DNA of 64,000 bases from Cristatella mucedo (lineage: Eukaryota; Bryozoa; Phylactolaemata; Cristatellidae): NCBI GenBank assembly GCA_009760855.2, contig WPIO01000152.1, positions 469,501 to 533,500 on the forward strand. The letters run 5' to 3'. Shown here piece after piece: positions 23,902 through 36,877 of the stretch (within the stretch, counting starts at the first letter, position 1; every line of letters starts with the position of its first letter). Below the pieces are notes generated by a model. It did not search any database and was not told the DNA's origin. It saw only the letters and a list, made by a program, of their open reading frames with translations. The position numbers and the translations under genes were made by a program.

Positions 23902-25688
23902 CTGACCCCGGCTGTTTTGCTGTGCCCCTCATCGCCCGCGAATTCTTCGTTGACCGCGCCTTCAGTTCCTCTGCAGCAAAAGCTGGAACTCTCTAGCGAT
24001 TGACATTGAGACTTTTCCTTACTCGTGAACATTTAAAGCGAAATTAAAACCTTCACACCTCGCTATGCTATGTGCTTACGCGAGGGTTCGCAACGAAGCG
24101 CTGCGTCCTTCGCAGCATTTTCAGCCTACTGACCTGTTTTCAAACAGAATGTATTACCCTTCATAAGCGAACGCCCTTAAACGTTAAAGCTGCCTTTCCA
24201 ATTTGGTCAAGCTCTACCTAGCCGCTATAGCCCAATAGATGCCGCAAATGTAGGAAGCCAGCGTTCGAAGGAGCGACTTCTTAGCTTTGCAGACCGCCAA
24301 AGGCCGCTGATCCAATGCGACGAAACATACGGCGCGACTAGACTTGAGCAGATAGGCAAACGCCTGCTGCAATTTGATTGGAGGGAACGCAAGCGGTAGC
24401 GAGCCGTTTACATTGAACCCCGCTTTCTACTAGAGCTGAGTTGCAGTCGTTTAAATTAATCTCGACCGCCAGCCGGTCGCAGCGACCGGTGCGTCGTATC
24501 TGGAGGCTGGTCTTTGCGAAGGCAGTCACGTGGTCATGACAAAGCTGACGCGTTTTATCGCGTTGTCTCTCCACGGACGCGAAACGGCAGATCTTCTGGC
24601 CGCGCCAGAGCAGCAAGCAGTCAGGCGCGGCGCGGCAAATGGCGACGCCGGTTCCCACATCCGGTCCATTCTCAGTCGAGGAAAGGCGCCGAGCTCCGCT
24701 CGCTCGCGCCTCGTCAGGATAACAAGTAACCTTCTCGATAGGTCTGTTGCTCGTCCACGTCGGGTGACCGCAATGAACAGCTAACGACGGCTCCGTACAG
24801 CTTTTTTTTGCTTTACTTGGTTTCGCTGCTGTTGGGCTGCATCAAACACTCGATCGTAAGCCCGACAGGTTGGGTACCGCAAATGTGACCATAAATACCT
24901 AATAATCGTTTCGGACCGCCTCGGGGCGACTGCAGTCAACACGGCGGTCTCGGCCGTGCAGGATATGGAAGCGGAAGAGAAATCTCTCTCGTTACCGAAA
25001 CCTCTTGCCGCAGCGCGGTAAGAGGACCGGGTACAGCTCGATCGATCGATACCTGGCCTCGTCCTCGCGCAAGCCGCTCGAGGCGCGCGAGCCGCAGTTG
25101 TTGACTCGGCGTAGCCCCCAACTGAAATCGCGTTTACCGTCAACAACTCCTTACCCTTTTAAGGAGAACAGGATGAGATAATGAAGCGGGAATTTAAGGG
25201 GGGATAGTGCGTTTTCCCAGCCCTCCGAAGGATCAGCCGCCATTGAGGTCGAGATCGCGTCGGCGCGCTCTCGCTGCATTCCGGCAGCAGCGCGAGTTCA
25301 GCCGACGCGGCATCCAGCGGCAGCTCCTTCGCTATTGCTGCGATGCTGGCGACGTCAAAAATTTAGAACGTAGCATTCTTTCCCCTGCCTAACCACTCTG
25401 CCTGAATTGACGTGCACCGGATTGTTAGAACGCACAGGTTTTACAAGTACGCAAGCATTTCAAAGTTGCCCATTTCAGTCGTCTTGCCTAGACTGCTGGT
25501 CTTATGGCGCTCGGAGCGTCAGTCATATAACTTAAAATCCAGATTGTATTATGGCGAGCCTCCATAGTACGACCGTGTAGACAGATCAACGTTGCTTTCC
25601 GGCCCTGCCAGTGAACGATTTACGGGCCGCGTGAACTTAACCGTCGGCATCCTCAGCGTGCGCGCCATGCCAGTCTTGGAAAACGCGA

Positions 25689-25800
25689 AGCGACCCAGAG
25701 TCAGCGATGCCCTCCGACCCGGAGTCAGCGATGCCCTCCGACCCGGAGTCAGCTATGCCCTCCGACCCGGAGTCAGCGATGCCCTCAGACCCGGAGCATG
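25689..25800. repeat. 24-bp minisatellite encoding an 8-residue repeat
   Basis: About 4.5 units of GACCCGGAGTCAGCGATGCC plus CTCC. On the plus strand an open frame (25592-25960) reads RPGVSDAL repeatedly. No homology supports coding. Confidence 0.85.
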
Positions 25801-26420
25801 CAAACGGGTCGGAGGGCTAACGCGAAATGGAGCCTGGCTGCTTGCTGCCGAGTCGGCCTGGCACGTGTGCGCACACGACAGCTACAGGAATGTGGGCTGC
25901 ATTGGTGAGAGATACGCATATTTTTCGCCGCTGCTTTGCACGGAGCTGCCCGCTCTGTAGTGAACTACGTCGCAGGGTCGCGCTTCGGTCTGCGCTTACT
26001 GGCTTCGATTGATGGGGCGCGCCCCCCCCCCCGTTCGGCGCTCGCGGTCATGGCGCGGGTAGTAGCGCGACCCTGCATTCTGTGACGTTCAGCAGTACAG
26101 CTCGATCTGTGCGCACTTGCAGAGTATTTGACTGCTGCACACGAGCGGCCCTTCCCTCCACCCCAACTCACACCCCGTTCGAGCTCGAATGCGTCGTTTG
26201 GCTTCGGGCAGCGAGTGATCGAGGTTCTGTCGGAGGGGGTGACGTATGACAGATATGTGCGGTAATTTATCCATATACAGGTGTGCGATGTCTGCACTCA
26301 TCTGCAGGAATCAATAAAAATCACTGAGCTCGCAAGGTGCTATACAAATCTAGCTCATTCATTCGCTTAAGCGACTGCAAGTATTTCACGAGATTTCGCT
26401 TAGCTTACACAGCGACACAG
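25801..26420. other. No gene recognised
   Basis: It contains a poly-C run at 26022-26032. Otherwise unremarkable. Confidence 0.45.
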
Positions 26421-26458
26421 CGAGAGACGGAGACAGAGACAGAGACAGAGGCAGAGGC

Positions 26459-26507
<49 letters not shown>

Positions 26508-26710
26508 GTGAGTGAGAGAGAGAGACAGACAGAGAGAGTGAGAGAGAGAGAGAGTCAGAGACACAGAGAGGCAGTGAGAGACACAGAGGGAGATAGAGAC
26601 AGAGGCAGAGACAGAGGCAGAGAGAGAGAGAGAGAGAGAGAAAGAAAGAGAGAGAGAAAGAAAGAGAGAGAAAGAGAAAGAAAGGGAGAGAAAGAGAAAG
26701 AAAGGGAGAG

Positions 26711-26741
<31 letters not shown>

Positions 26742-26763
26742 AAGAGAGAGAGACACACAGACA
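26421..26763. repeat. GA/GACA/GAAA purine-rich tract
   Basis: (GACAGA), then about ten GACA units at 26464-26505, then GA and GAAA mixtures. The whole 340 bp is purine-rich on the plus strand. Confidence 0.95.
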
Positions 26764-26979
26764 GACAAACAGAAAGGCTGCGGAGGCAGAGGAGGGAGGA
26801 GGCGGGATGTGCGACTACTGCTCGCTCACGCCTTGCGACGTGCGTGCGAACGAGATGCGAGAGCCAGCCAGCTCACGCCGCTCGAGGCCAGCAGCCGGTG
26901 CCGCGGGCGCTGCCGCCGCGGTTGCCGCGAGCTTGCCGCCGCCGAAGCAGTAGAGTCGGCCCGCTCGCGGCGCCTGGAC

Positions 26980-27020
26980 GGCTAGAGGCGGCGAACGCGC
27001 CCCCAGCGCCGCCTCTAGCC
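26980..27020. repeat. Perfect inverted repeat, 14-bp arms
   Basis: GGCTAGAGGCGGCG at 26980-26993 and its complement at 27007-27020, with a 13-base loop. Confidence 0.85.
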
Positions 27021-27359
27021 GCCTCGCGCGGTGACCGAGCGCTCAGGTCGAAGAGGCGCTGCTGTCTCCGCAGCATCAGGAGGCGGTGGCGGATGCCTCC
27101 GCCTCCTGACGCTGCCGCCCCCGCCCGCCGCACATCCGCCGAGCGGCGGGCTGGGAAGCAGCCTCCTTCCCGGCGCGTACTCGGTGCAAAGAAAGAGATC
27201 CGGCTCTCTTGGTTGCGATACAGATGTCTTCTGACTGTTATTATTACTACTACCGCCATTATTTTTATTATTAGTACCTGTACGCTAATTGACAGCGAGC
27301 AGCGGCCTGTAAGCAGGCGGTCGAGCTACGCCAGCCTAACGTGCCGCCGCCGCGGAGGC

Positions 27360-27380
27360 GGGGGGGGGGGGGGGGGGGGG

Positions 27381-27418
<38 letters not shown>
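27360..27418. repeat. Poly-G tract
   Basis: G21, C, G37. An assembly of this length may be inexact. It is expected to form G-quadruplex structure. Confidence 0.9.
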
Positions 27419-27629
27419 CGGGCATTCAGCTCGTAAGCCTGGCCGGAGATAAAGAAATAAAAGCGCAAACGTGGGCTGCTGAACTGTCGCCTATTGCAAC
27501 AGCTACAGCATTACATTGGGATGACCATTCGATTGTAGCACAGTCCATTAGTACGACAGGAGCCCGGATATTTGAGTCGGTAGCAGCAGCCGCTTACACA
27601 GGAGCGGAATGAATCATTTGCATCGTGTG

Positions 27630-27803
27630 CGTGTTTATTTGTGTGTATATATGTGTGCGTGTGCGTCCGTGTTTGTGCGTGTGCGTGCGTGTGTGTGTGT
27701 GCGTGTGTGTGTGTGCGTGTGTGTGTGTGCGTGTGCTTGTGTGTGCGTGCGCGTGCGTGCGCGTGCGTGCGCGCGCGTGCGTGTGCGTATGTGTGTGTGT
27801 GCC
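27630..27803. repeat. (GT)n with GC interruptions
   Basis: Alternating purine-pyrimidine for about 170 bp (GTGTGCGTGC...), a potential Z-DNA former. Confidence 0.9.
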
Positions 27804-28013
27804 GCCTTCTTTTAAGCAACTCTAGATAAGTTTAAGAGTGGAGTTGAGGCCTGTTTATTCAACTCAGCAGCCGCAGCCTTATCTCTACGGAGGCGGCAGA
27901 GGACCCGCCGCGGCTGTTTCACTCTCACTCTCAGCTGTCAGCGGGCACTCTAATATTGTCTGCCGTGGGACACGAGCCCGCGACCCGAGTCGTGTTCGCT
28001 AGAGGAAAAATAT

Positions 28014-28160
28014 ATAATCATCTGTAAAGCACCCAAAGAGAATTATCTCCATCAAGGCGCTCACATGTGCAGCAGACCTCGAGCCCGTGGTGTCGGCCAT
28101 CAAATACGTTCACCTTGACCTCGGTCATCATCAAAAGCGAGTACCCGGGGCCAAGCAAAC
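28014..28160 (-). mobile_element. SINE-B-like copy, reverse, diverged
   Basis: The minus strand has CCGAGGTCAAGGTGAACGTA, then CACGGGCTCGAGGTCTGCTG (B box) and ACATGTGAGCGCC...GGGTGCTTTACAGATG at the tail. Confidence 0.55.
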
Positions 28161-28555
28161 GAGTACCCGGGCGGAAGTCGTCGGCTAGTACCGCTAGAAA
28201 AGAAGCCTCGCCAACGTCGCCACCCCTACGCGGGCAGTTGAACCCGGTACCGCAGAAAGCCCGAGACGAGAGACAAGCCAACTCTCCCGCCCATTTCAAA
28301 AGACGCCCACTAAAGGTGACGCGAGACGGCGAGAACTAAACTGACGATTCGTCGCCACTCGCTCGCACGATATCCGCGCCGGTCTTTCGGCCTTAGTATC
28401 GCAGCCGCGCAGCCGCTCGCTCTCTGCGGCCGCGCGCTCGCAGCCGCCTCCGCCCGCTCCGTCGTTCACTCGAGTCTTTCGTGCCGCTATTTCGCGGTCA
28501 ACTTCCGAGGGATTCTTGATGCGCGGCCGCTGCGCCAATACGTCGACGGCGTCAT

Positions 28556-28680
28556 AAGAATAACATAAGAAAATGCATGAGAAAAATAAGAAAATAAGAA
28601 AAAGATAAGAAAATGCTGCATAAGGAAACAAAAAAATGCAGCAGCATAAGAAAGAAAGAAAATAAGAAAATGCAGCAGCT
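28556..28680. repeat. A-rich irregular repeat
   Basis: Repeated ATAAGAAAATGC and GCAGCAT modules of variable spacing. It is sharply A-rich between two CpG-rich blocks. Confidence 0.75.
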
Positions 28681-29291
28681 AGGGCGAGCAGGATTAGCGG
28701 AACGCCAAACGTTCTCGGCGCCCGAGTTGGAGAAGATTCTTAGAAACGCTTTGCAACGAAGCGAGATTAAACGGCTCGTTTCCCTCCATCTGAGGCCGGT
28801 CAGATAAGGTTGAGCGCTCTTCTGGGCAAGCGCATTCGCGGCCCTGCGAGAGCCGGCGGCGGCGGCGGCGCTTATGTCCCGGCCGCTGAGGCAGCGCGTC
28901 CCTGCGTCTGGCGTCCCGCTGCGCGGGGCCGAAGGCAACTTTCGGCGGCTGACGCGACGTGGGCAAGAATGCGAATTTAGATGCGGTTGCCAGGTGCCGT
29001 CTCGCGCAACATACGAAGTCGTCGGAGTCCGGCAGGCAGGATGCCCGACGATCGGCTTTCACCGAACGCTTTCGTCCCGACTGGGTCAGCGCGCCGGCGC
29101 CGGAGCGAGCGTGACTCACGCTCGTGCGCCAGAGCAGCGCAAGGCGACCGGTTGGCCCCTATCGTCTCGCCTCGCCGACCCCCCCCCCCACGGGCGAGAG
29201 GCTGGCCCAGCCGTTCCGCCGACCGGGTAGGCTGCTGGGGTCATGGTGGTCATTGGTGGTACTCCCTCTCTCTCGCGCGCGCGCTCTCGTC

Positions 29292-29726
<435 letters not shown>

Positions 29727-29904
29727 TCGCGCAGAGAGTGGCCGGTCGCTGGCGCTGAGTGGCTGTAAAGGCTGCAGCTTTTTCTTTTATGGCCATCGTA
29801 CTTTCGCCGAGCAGCGACACGACAGCCGAGAGCAGAGTGACCTGCGGTCTGGAGAGCGCGAAGCTAATTAAATTCCAGCGGCCAACTGGCTGGTCAGTCA
29901 CCTG

Positions 29905-29942
29905 GCGGTGCCTAGCCGCCGGCGGCGGCGGCTAGGCACCGC
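29905..29942. repeat. Perfect inverted repeat, 16-bp arms
   Basis: GCGGTGCCTAGCCGCC (29905-29920) and its complement (29927-29942) have a 6-base loop and abut the (GCC)30 tract. Confidence 0.9.
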
Positions 29943-29943
29943 T

Positions 29944-30033
<90 letters not shown>
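29944..30033. repeat. (GCC)30 microsatellite
   Basis: Thirty uninterrupted GCC units, adjoining the perfect hairpin at 29905-29942. Confidence 0.95.
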
Positions 30034-30035
<2 letters not shown>

Positions 30036-30285
30036 GCTGCTGTCCTTGCGAGGGCAGCAAGCCGCCGCCGCACAGCTCGCACCTACGGGATTCGCAGCGA
30101 TGGGTGGGTAAGGGGTCGGTGAGTGGGCGTACCTAGCGCACGCGCTGCGGAAGGTCCGCGTACATCACAGACGGCAAGAGCGCTCGGTGCGATCTAGCCG
30201 CACCGGTGGCTGGTCCCTCGAGGAGAACTCACAGGCCGCGGCGGCTGCGAGCTAGGCCGACCGACCAGCCACACGCACCTGCGGC

Positions 30286-30290
<5 letters not shown>

Positions 30291-30376
<86 letters not shown>
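30291..30376. repeat. (GA)n tract
   Basis: About 43 GA units. Confidence 0.95.
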
Positions 30377-30384
<8 letters not shown>

Positions 30385-31751
30385 CTTTGGGGTTAAGCCC
30401 TTTCAGTCTCGGGGTGATGATTACACTGCGTCGGAACAACATCGCTGGGTAAACGGTCGTTTCACCTCACCTCGTGCGTCATTCTCACATCGCTCGCCCG
30501 CTCTGTATTCCGCGGCAGTTTTAGCGTTCGAACTGACATTGTGTCTACTCGTTTCGCAGCGACGCGCCGACCAATTTCCAAGTTGAGCAGCTCAGGGGAT
30601 GAGAACGAAGCGAGTGGAGGACCAACGGATGGAGGCGCAGACGGCCAGAACACTAAGATCTAGCCTCGTAGAGAAGCAGCGCCAACGTCCGAGGCACTGC
30701 CCGCAGGGCATCGTGGATGGAATGCGACGAGGAAGAAACTGCGAGTCGGGCGCGGACGAATTGGGGACCGAAATATATCGCCGTACGCGCTACCAGCTGG
30801 CTGGCCAAGAGGCTCTGGCTTAGGTGTCCGAGTGTCTTAAAGCCTCGGCGGCGGCGGCCTCGGCGGCGGCGGCGGCGTGCGAGACGTCCCCCAACAAACG
30901 AGTGCCGGCCGATGCGTTGCAGTGGCGCAGCGAACTCGTCTTCCAATCATTCGCAGGTGTTTTCTTTCTGTCCAACTAGCCTCGGCAGTCGAGTAGAGCT
31001 CGATCGCGGGCGGCTTGGTCTGCGTACAACGTTAGCCGATCGAAATACCGGACGCTGTCACCGTCGTACGCTGCATGCGGCGGCGCCGCACGCTGTCGGT
31101 AGCGGCGCCGCCGCATGGCGGGGTGTCGGCGGAACGCTCCGCGGCGCTTGCAGCAGCAGCCGCTTAACATCCAGCGCATCGCGACAGCTCTCGCTAAACA
31201 AAGCGAGGTCATTAGAGCGACCTTCGGCAAGTTTTCTTTTTCTATGTCAATCAATGCACCGCACAAGGAGTGTGAGACGCGCCGAAAGTGAGATTGACGG
31301 AACTCGCCTCGCAATGTACGAACTTAGTTGCCGCCGGCTCGCCGTAGGCGGCAGCCATTAATCGCCTCGCACGCTGAACCTAGTTAAATTATTGGCTCGT
31401 TTTTGCGCACGGCTCGTCCGGAGCCAACTGTTTTCGCAGCCGCATCCGCCAGATTTCAAGCCGGAAACGAGCGAATAGGAGCGTTCGGAAGGCGAGCGAT
31501 CGGCGAGGCGACGTCTTCGTGGCCAGTGCGTGCGCGTATTTCTGGCAAGCAACGGCCTGTGTGCATTGTCGGAGGGTTCGGGTTAGTGTGAGAGGGCGTT
31601 TAGTGCGCGAGCATGCTCTGCGCTCAACGCTCTGCTTCGAATCGCAGTAGACCAGCGGGTATCCGCGGATTTCGCCAGATAGGGCAGTAGGGTAGTGGCC
31701 CGGCAGTCGGCAGACCGTCAGTTCAGCCGCAGATGTCAACAGGCAAGACCA
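30377..31751. other. CpG-rich, no gene recognised
   Basis: It has a perfect hairpin at 31074-31117 and GGC runs at 30847-30876. No exon chain could be supported. Confidence 0.45.
31074..31117. repeat. Perfect inverted repeat, 16-bp arms
   Basis: CATGCGGCGGCGCCGC (31074-31089) and its complement (31102-31117) enclose a 12-base loop. Confidence 0.85.
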
Positions 31752-31905
31752 GTTTCTCGCTGACCCTGTGCAGGTCATCCCTAATCGTGTTATTCGTGCT
31801 GTTTATTGAGAATGCCACCACTAACCATTCGATCGTGCTTTGCTTGTAGTACATGTAAAGTGCCTAGAAAGAGATCGAGTTCAAATGCATTACTATAAAT
31901 ATTAT
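31752..31905 (+). mobile_element. LINE-F1 3' UTR fragment
   Basis: It contains CGCTGACCCTGTGCAGGTCA (31758-31777), the ACCATTCGATCGTGCTTTGC segment, AAAGTGCCTAGAAAGAGATC and a short AT tail. The right arm of the hairpin is lost. Confidence 0.6.
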
Positions 31906-32084
31906 TTAAACCCCGCCCCACCGATGAGTCGTCTGTAAATGCGGCCACTAAGCGAAAGGACGTGAGGAGGGAGGCTGGGGAGAGGGAGGGACATTAACCC
32001 GAAACCGGTTGGGCTGAATGGGTAGGGCTGTGCAGCTCCGACCCAATCTAACGCCGCTCGAACCTTCTGCTACTTCTATGCTAC

Positions 32085-32280
32085 TCGCTACCTCAGCTGC
32101 TCTCCTGACTCTGCTATGCTTCCCACTTTCTCTTTGTTGCGTGAGACGAAGTCTGCTGCCTACCGAATGCGTACCGAAAGCCTCTTGGGCTGTTGGTGCG
32201 CTATACAAAACTCTCCTGCGCAACACCCACGTGGTCTTTATGACTTTGTGGAGTCACAGACGGAGATACATTACATTTAC
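32085..32280 (+). mobile_element. LINE-F2 3' end
   Basis: It matches the 42.65-42.85 kb F2 tail closely: TCCTGACTCTGCTATGCTTC, GAGACGAAGTCTGCTGCCTA, GCGCTATACAAAACTCTCCT, GTCTTTATGACTTTGTGGAG and a terminal ACATTACATT. Confidence 0.7.
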
Positions 32281-32797
32281 CAGATTGCCCCTCGCTGCCT
32301 CGTCTTTGAAGGCCCCTAGCCTCTTTCCTGATGGCTGCACGGCTTCCGGTGAGGGCCTGCCGGGCTCGGAGAGCGGCTCTTGAGGCTTTTCGGATGACTC
32401 ATCGTCGGTCGGTGAGCAGATTCGAGGTGTTTCTCAGCATTGAATCTCCTACTTCTGTCTTAAATGGAGCCAGAAAAACGGCTAGCTCTGCACGCATTCG
32501 GCGACCGCATTCAGGCTCAGTTTCTAGAGGAAATGTCAGCATTCTTTCTGGGGATATTCTTGAGTTGTCGACGTGGTGAAGCCTAAGTGTATGGACAGAT
32601 CTGCCGAAATCGGACGAGAGGCGCGCCGAAGGCACGCAACTTCAGTCTCTACCGATTGAGCCTCCCCATTGAGCCCACTCACTCACTTTTAGAAGAGGTT
32701 CTAGGACGGCGAGTCTTCGGAGCGCTCCTTTTGACTCTTTCTCCCAACCGCCTGGTGGTGGAACGTCGTCCTGCGGACGTGAACCGAACCGCACCGC

Positions 32798-32822
32798 GGG
32801 GGGGGGGGGGGGGGGGAGGGGG
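32798..32822. repeat. Poly-G tract
   Basis: G19 followed by AGGGGGAGGGG. Confidence 0.9.
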
Positions 32823-33412
32823 AGGGGAGCTTTGATTGCTAGGGGAGGGGAGCTTTGGTTGCTAGGGGTGCTGCGGTTGGCGTGCTACTTGCCACATCAA
32901 AGAGCAAGGCAGAGGAAAAGATACGCACAAGGTCGGCAGACTTATAAGAAGTCGGAGCAACAGATGGAAATTAGCAGACGGTATGAACTTATAGCCGCCC
33001 AGGAGGGTAACTCGCGCCAGTGAGCGTACTGCAGTAGCAGAGTGGTCGCCACGACAGAGTGGGCGGTCTCGGCTTTCTCAGGCCTGCATTCGTGGACTCG
33101 CAGCTTCGGACAAAGCCTGGCATAGCCGTCCGAGCTGCACACGCTGGAGGACGGTGCTCAGCGCCGACAGCAGCGAAGAAGCAGCGGCGAAGAGGCCGCG
33201 AGGCTAACCGCAGTGGCCGTCGGTCCACTCACAAACCGCAAATCTTCAGAGGCCTTTTGGATTCAATGGCGATCGCGATTGAATGGCAGTTTCAATGGCG
33301 ATGAGCGGCGAAGATAAGTAAGAAGATCTCGGTTTTCTGGCGAGCCTTAGGCTTGCTGCACTTTTGCGGAGGCTCTCGGAGGCGAGCGACCAACTTTCCC
33401 AGAGAGCTGATC

Positions 33413-33434
33413 ACTCTCTCTCTCTCTCTCTCTC

Positions 33435-33533
<99 letters not shown>

Positions 33534-33542
33534 GTGTCTCCC

Positions 33543-33605
<63 letters not shown>

Positions 33606-33620
33606 GCTCTCTCTCTCCCT

Positions 33621-33706
<86 letters not shown>
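33413..33706. repeat. (CT)n tract with a (TA)n core
   Basis: CT repeats interrupted at 33523-33541 by TATATATATATGTGTCTCCC-type sequence. Confidence 0.95.
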
Positions 33707-33708
<2 letters not shown>

Positions 33709-34115
33709 CTAGAGCGTTTTGGCGCTGCCGCGAGTGGGACCTCAAAATCGGTGGTGCAGGCCAACCGGTTGGGTGCCTCACCCTCACCTGCCTCACCTGC
33801 CAAGCAGCCAGGGGGCTGTAAGAAAAGGGCAACTTTCGCCTTCGTCCGAAGTTGCTTCGGAGGTGACTCCGGAGCTATGCAACAGGTGGAACAAATTCAG
33901 TTTAACGACGTCCATTAATGATGTCGCATGACGATAATGATCTCCATCGTAGCGCAGATTCGGTAGCTAGTCATTGCTGAGGCTTGCGTAATATTTCGAA
34001 GCAAACACTCCGAAATCTAGCTCAGATCAACCAAGATTCTTAGGCTGTCTCGGGACGGCCGTTTGAGGCCAGCCGTAGCGGACCATTCAAAGCAAACAAA
34101 GAAGGAGTTGAAAAG

Positions 34116-34240
34116 ATTTCGGTCCCGAGGTCGTGAGTTCGAATCCCGCGGTCAGCGATCCTTTATCGCCGCTACAAGTGGTTGTGATAGCCGTAAAGGC
34201 TTGTCAGTCGCTATACAAAAGAGGCTGTCTAATCAGCTGG
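34116..34240 (+). mobile_element. SINE-A copy, 5' end diverged
   Basis: CCGAGGTCGTGAGTTCGAAT (B box), CGATCCTTTATCGCCGCTAC, AGCCGTAAAGGC and TCGCTATACAAAAGAGGCTG, then TCTAATCAGCT. The A box region is unrecognisable. Confidence 0.75.
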
Positions 34241-34779
34241 GACTTCCTTATCTTAAGAAAACTTACGGAAGCTCAAATGACGACATACACTCCGGGGTCT
34301 TCCGGCAGTAGAAGAAGGAAAGTTAAGCTGCGTTTATATGGCAAACTTTCCTCCTAGTTAGGACGTTTACACGACAGTACCGCCCACGACAGATTCGATG
34401 GTCGATTTAGTCCCACCCACAGCCCGCGGTCTAATCCGGGAGGTTGGTATGAAAGAGGGTTTGTCCGGAGAAGCGAAGCCAACACCGGCAGAGGTTGAGC
34501 TCGCCGCAGCATTCATCATTGTAGATTAATATGAGAAGAATATAAATAAAAGAAAGGCAAGCATTAAAAAAAGCTTTTTCGGGAAAGGGAGCGGTACCAA
34601 GTAACGTGCGCCGCTACGGGTGTGCTGGTGTATAGTGCTAATGTTCCCCGTTACGGGTCTGCCGGTGGATTTGATAAACAGACGTACGGCGTATGCTATG
34701 TAGAAAAGGCTGAAACATTGGTTACAACGTGTAAGCATCCCATATTCAAGGACTTGCTCTGAACGCCTCAATATTTGGT

Positions 34780-34954
34780 GAGACGTGATGGCTCACTTGG
34801 TAAGGCGGTTGCTTTTCCCGACGTCGAGGTCGAGGTCGCGGGTTCGAATCCTATAATAGACGATCCTGTATCGCCACTGCAAGCGGCGGTGGTAGCTGTA
34901 AAGGCTCTTCTATCGCTATACAAAAGAGGCTGTCGAATCAGCTATTATTATTAA
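34780..34954 (+). mobile_element. SINE-A full-length copy
   Basis: TGAGACGTGATGGCTCACTT (A box), then GCGGGTTCGAATCC (B box). The body is CGCCACTGCAAGCGGCGGTG, then TCTTCTATCGCTATACAAAA and GAGGCTGTCGAATCAGCT with an ATTATTATTA tail. This is the best copy for a consensus. Confidence 0.85.
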
Positions 34955-35204
34955 TATAACTCGAGCCTACGAACATCAGCCATTTTTATTTTGGCCTTGG
35001 GGTATACTTGATGAGCCCCGGGATTTGGAATGATTGGCTGAACCAAAAGGTTGAGACAGATTCTCCTGCTGATGAGTCTACAGACTTGGCTCCTCCCCTA
35101 AAATGTTGTGACGTACGATGAGGTAGTAGCCAAAATCTGTGGGAAATCTGTTCAAAATCTGTGGGAAAGTCTGTCGTCTAAACGCAGCTTAAGAGAGAGG
35201 GAGA

Positions 35205-35213
35205 GAGACAGGC

Positions 35214-35292
<79 letters not shown>
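35205..35292. repeat. (CAGA)n microsatellite
   Basis: About 20 CAGA units. Confidence 0.95.
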
Positions 35293-36877
35293 AAAACAAA
35301 GAGGAAGAGGGAGCGAGAGAGAGAGAGAAGGGGAGATTTTCCGATTCCGTTGCTATTCGCTATTCAAGTCGGTATTGGAAGATCGCCCACCGCTTTGCTC
35401 GATCGTAACGGTATTCAAGGCTAAATGCCTGCAGCAAGCAATCCAAGACGTCGCCGGTGCAGCTCAAACTTTTAGAGCTGGATATCGTCGCACCTCATTG
35501 CATGGAGGATTAGAGTGGGGGCTGTAGGGTGTGGCTGAATACATGAGAAATATGAACCCGCCGCTAATCCAGAGAGAACGCGGCAAGAGGTGAAGAATGA
35601 GGTGGATCTGCACTCGCGATAGGGTAAAGGTCAACGGTGGGCATTTAAGAGCATAACGTCGCGTCCCGCGAGACGCGCGGCCAGTGCTTTTCTCCGTGGC
35701 CAGCCGCCAGTCCAGCAGTGCAAGTACAGTCTCCCTGACGCTAGCCTTTGCCGTCGGCTGCTGTTCCTCGGCTGTTCTTTCCCGCCACGCCACGCCCTTC
35801 TGCGTACGCGCCCGCGCGTCAGACTGGCCGCGGTCATCCAGGGTAGCCGCTTGATCTAGTTCGGCCGAAGTAGAAAGTACTGCAGCTAATCTGGCCAAAA
35901 ACTTCGCCAGTAGCCTCGGTCACTCTTGGTTCCTCTAATATGGGAGCGCACTAAGGTCAAACGAACGGTATCCATTGGTCGTTGTAAGAGGGCTGCCTAG
36001 CGGCGTGCCGATGACTCACTCATTAAGCAAGAAAATGAATTTCCTTTTAGTGCGTCGGAAAAGGCTCCCAGGCGTGACTTCGGCACTCGGCTAAAGACTT
36101 TCCAAATTTCTTGTAGATTTGAACAAATAGCTACCGTGAAAAGTATTGTTTGAACTAGCGAGTTCTTTTTAAAGGGATCCCTTTCGAGCTTTTATGTTTT
36201 ATCTATGTTCTAATCGAGGGGCGGGGAAGGCAGCAGCACAAAAAATATATGAGGATTTACGCTACCTCTAATTAGCAGCTTGAGCGAGCTGAGCTCTTAG
36301 GTCTCCCAACTCCTCGAGCGCCGCGGAACGGCGTCTTTGAATTATTCAGCACGGTGGCACCTGCGGTAAGCAGGCGCCACCGAGCTGTCAATTGTGAGAA
36401 CCGTCTTGGCGATACGCTCAAGGTAACTTATTACATGAACGTGGGCTGGCTGCGAAAGCTTGCTGGAACGGGTAAATAAAAGAGCACGAAATGAAACAGC
36501 TCTAGAAATGAATTTCTTTTTATTTATTTCTAGATAAACTAATAAAAATAAAATAATAATGAATCAAATAATAGAAAAAATAAAAGAAATAATAATAATA
36601 GAAAAAGAAAGCAGGGCACGAAATGAAAACAGATTTGCGATAGCGAGACCGATCCATGACAGCCAGGCCTCGTTACTCGGACGTTGACGAAGCTGCTAGC
36701 GGCCAGTGCTCGTGAAGCACTCATGTCAGCACTGGAAACGTCGGCTCGCGCGAAACCATTGGCGAAAACGAGTGCATAGTTTGCAATATTCAAAACTTGA
36801 TGATCTGCAGGGCTGTTGGCGAGCAAATAGTTATAAATACAGGGTGGGCAATCCTGGTGAGCCTTGATAATTCGAGA
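35293..36877. other. No gene recognised
   Basis: It includes an AT-rich, TTATTATT-like patch at 36500-36610. Nothing else identified. Confidence 0.45.

Larger units (their letters stand above)
22352..25688. other. Repeat islands in otherwise unassigned sequence
   Basis: Apart from the LINE-F2 tail (22.9 kb) and the minisatellite with LINE-F1 (23.6-23.9 kb), I see no gene. A C/G-rich segment at 24450-25140 has competing frames. Confidence 0.45.
32281..34115. other. No gene recognised
   Basis: It holds a poly-G run and the 33.4-kb CT tract. Remaining frames are short and unmatched. Confidence 0.45.

Noticed and set aside
25592-25960. A gene for a repeat protein (RPGVSDAL units)
   Set aside because: Only the minisatellite keeps the frame open. 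The flanks show no coding signal or homology.
27609-27829. Cys-Val rich frames over the GT/GC tract
   Set aside because: A microsatellite artefact present in all three frames.
29908-30111. Poly-alanine protein over the (GCC)30 tract
   Set aside because: It is explained by the microsatellite, with no domain on either side.
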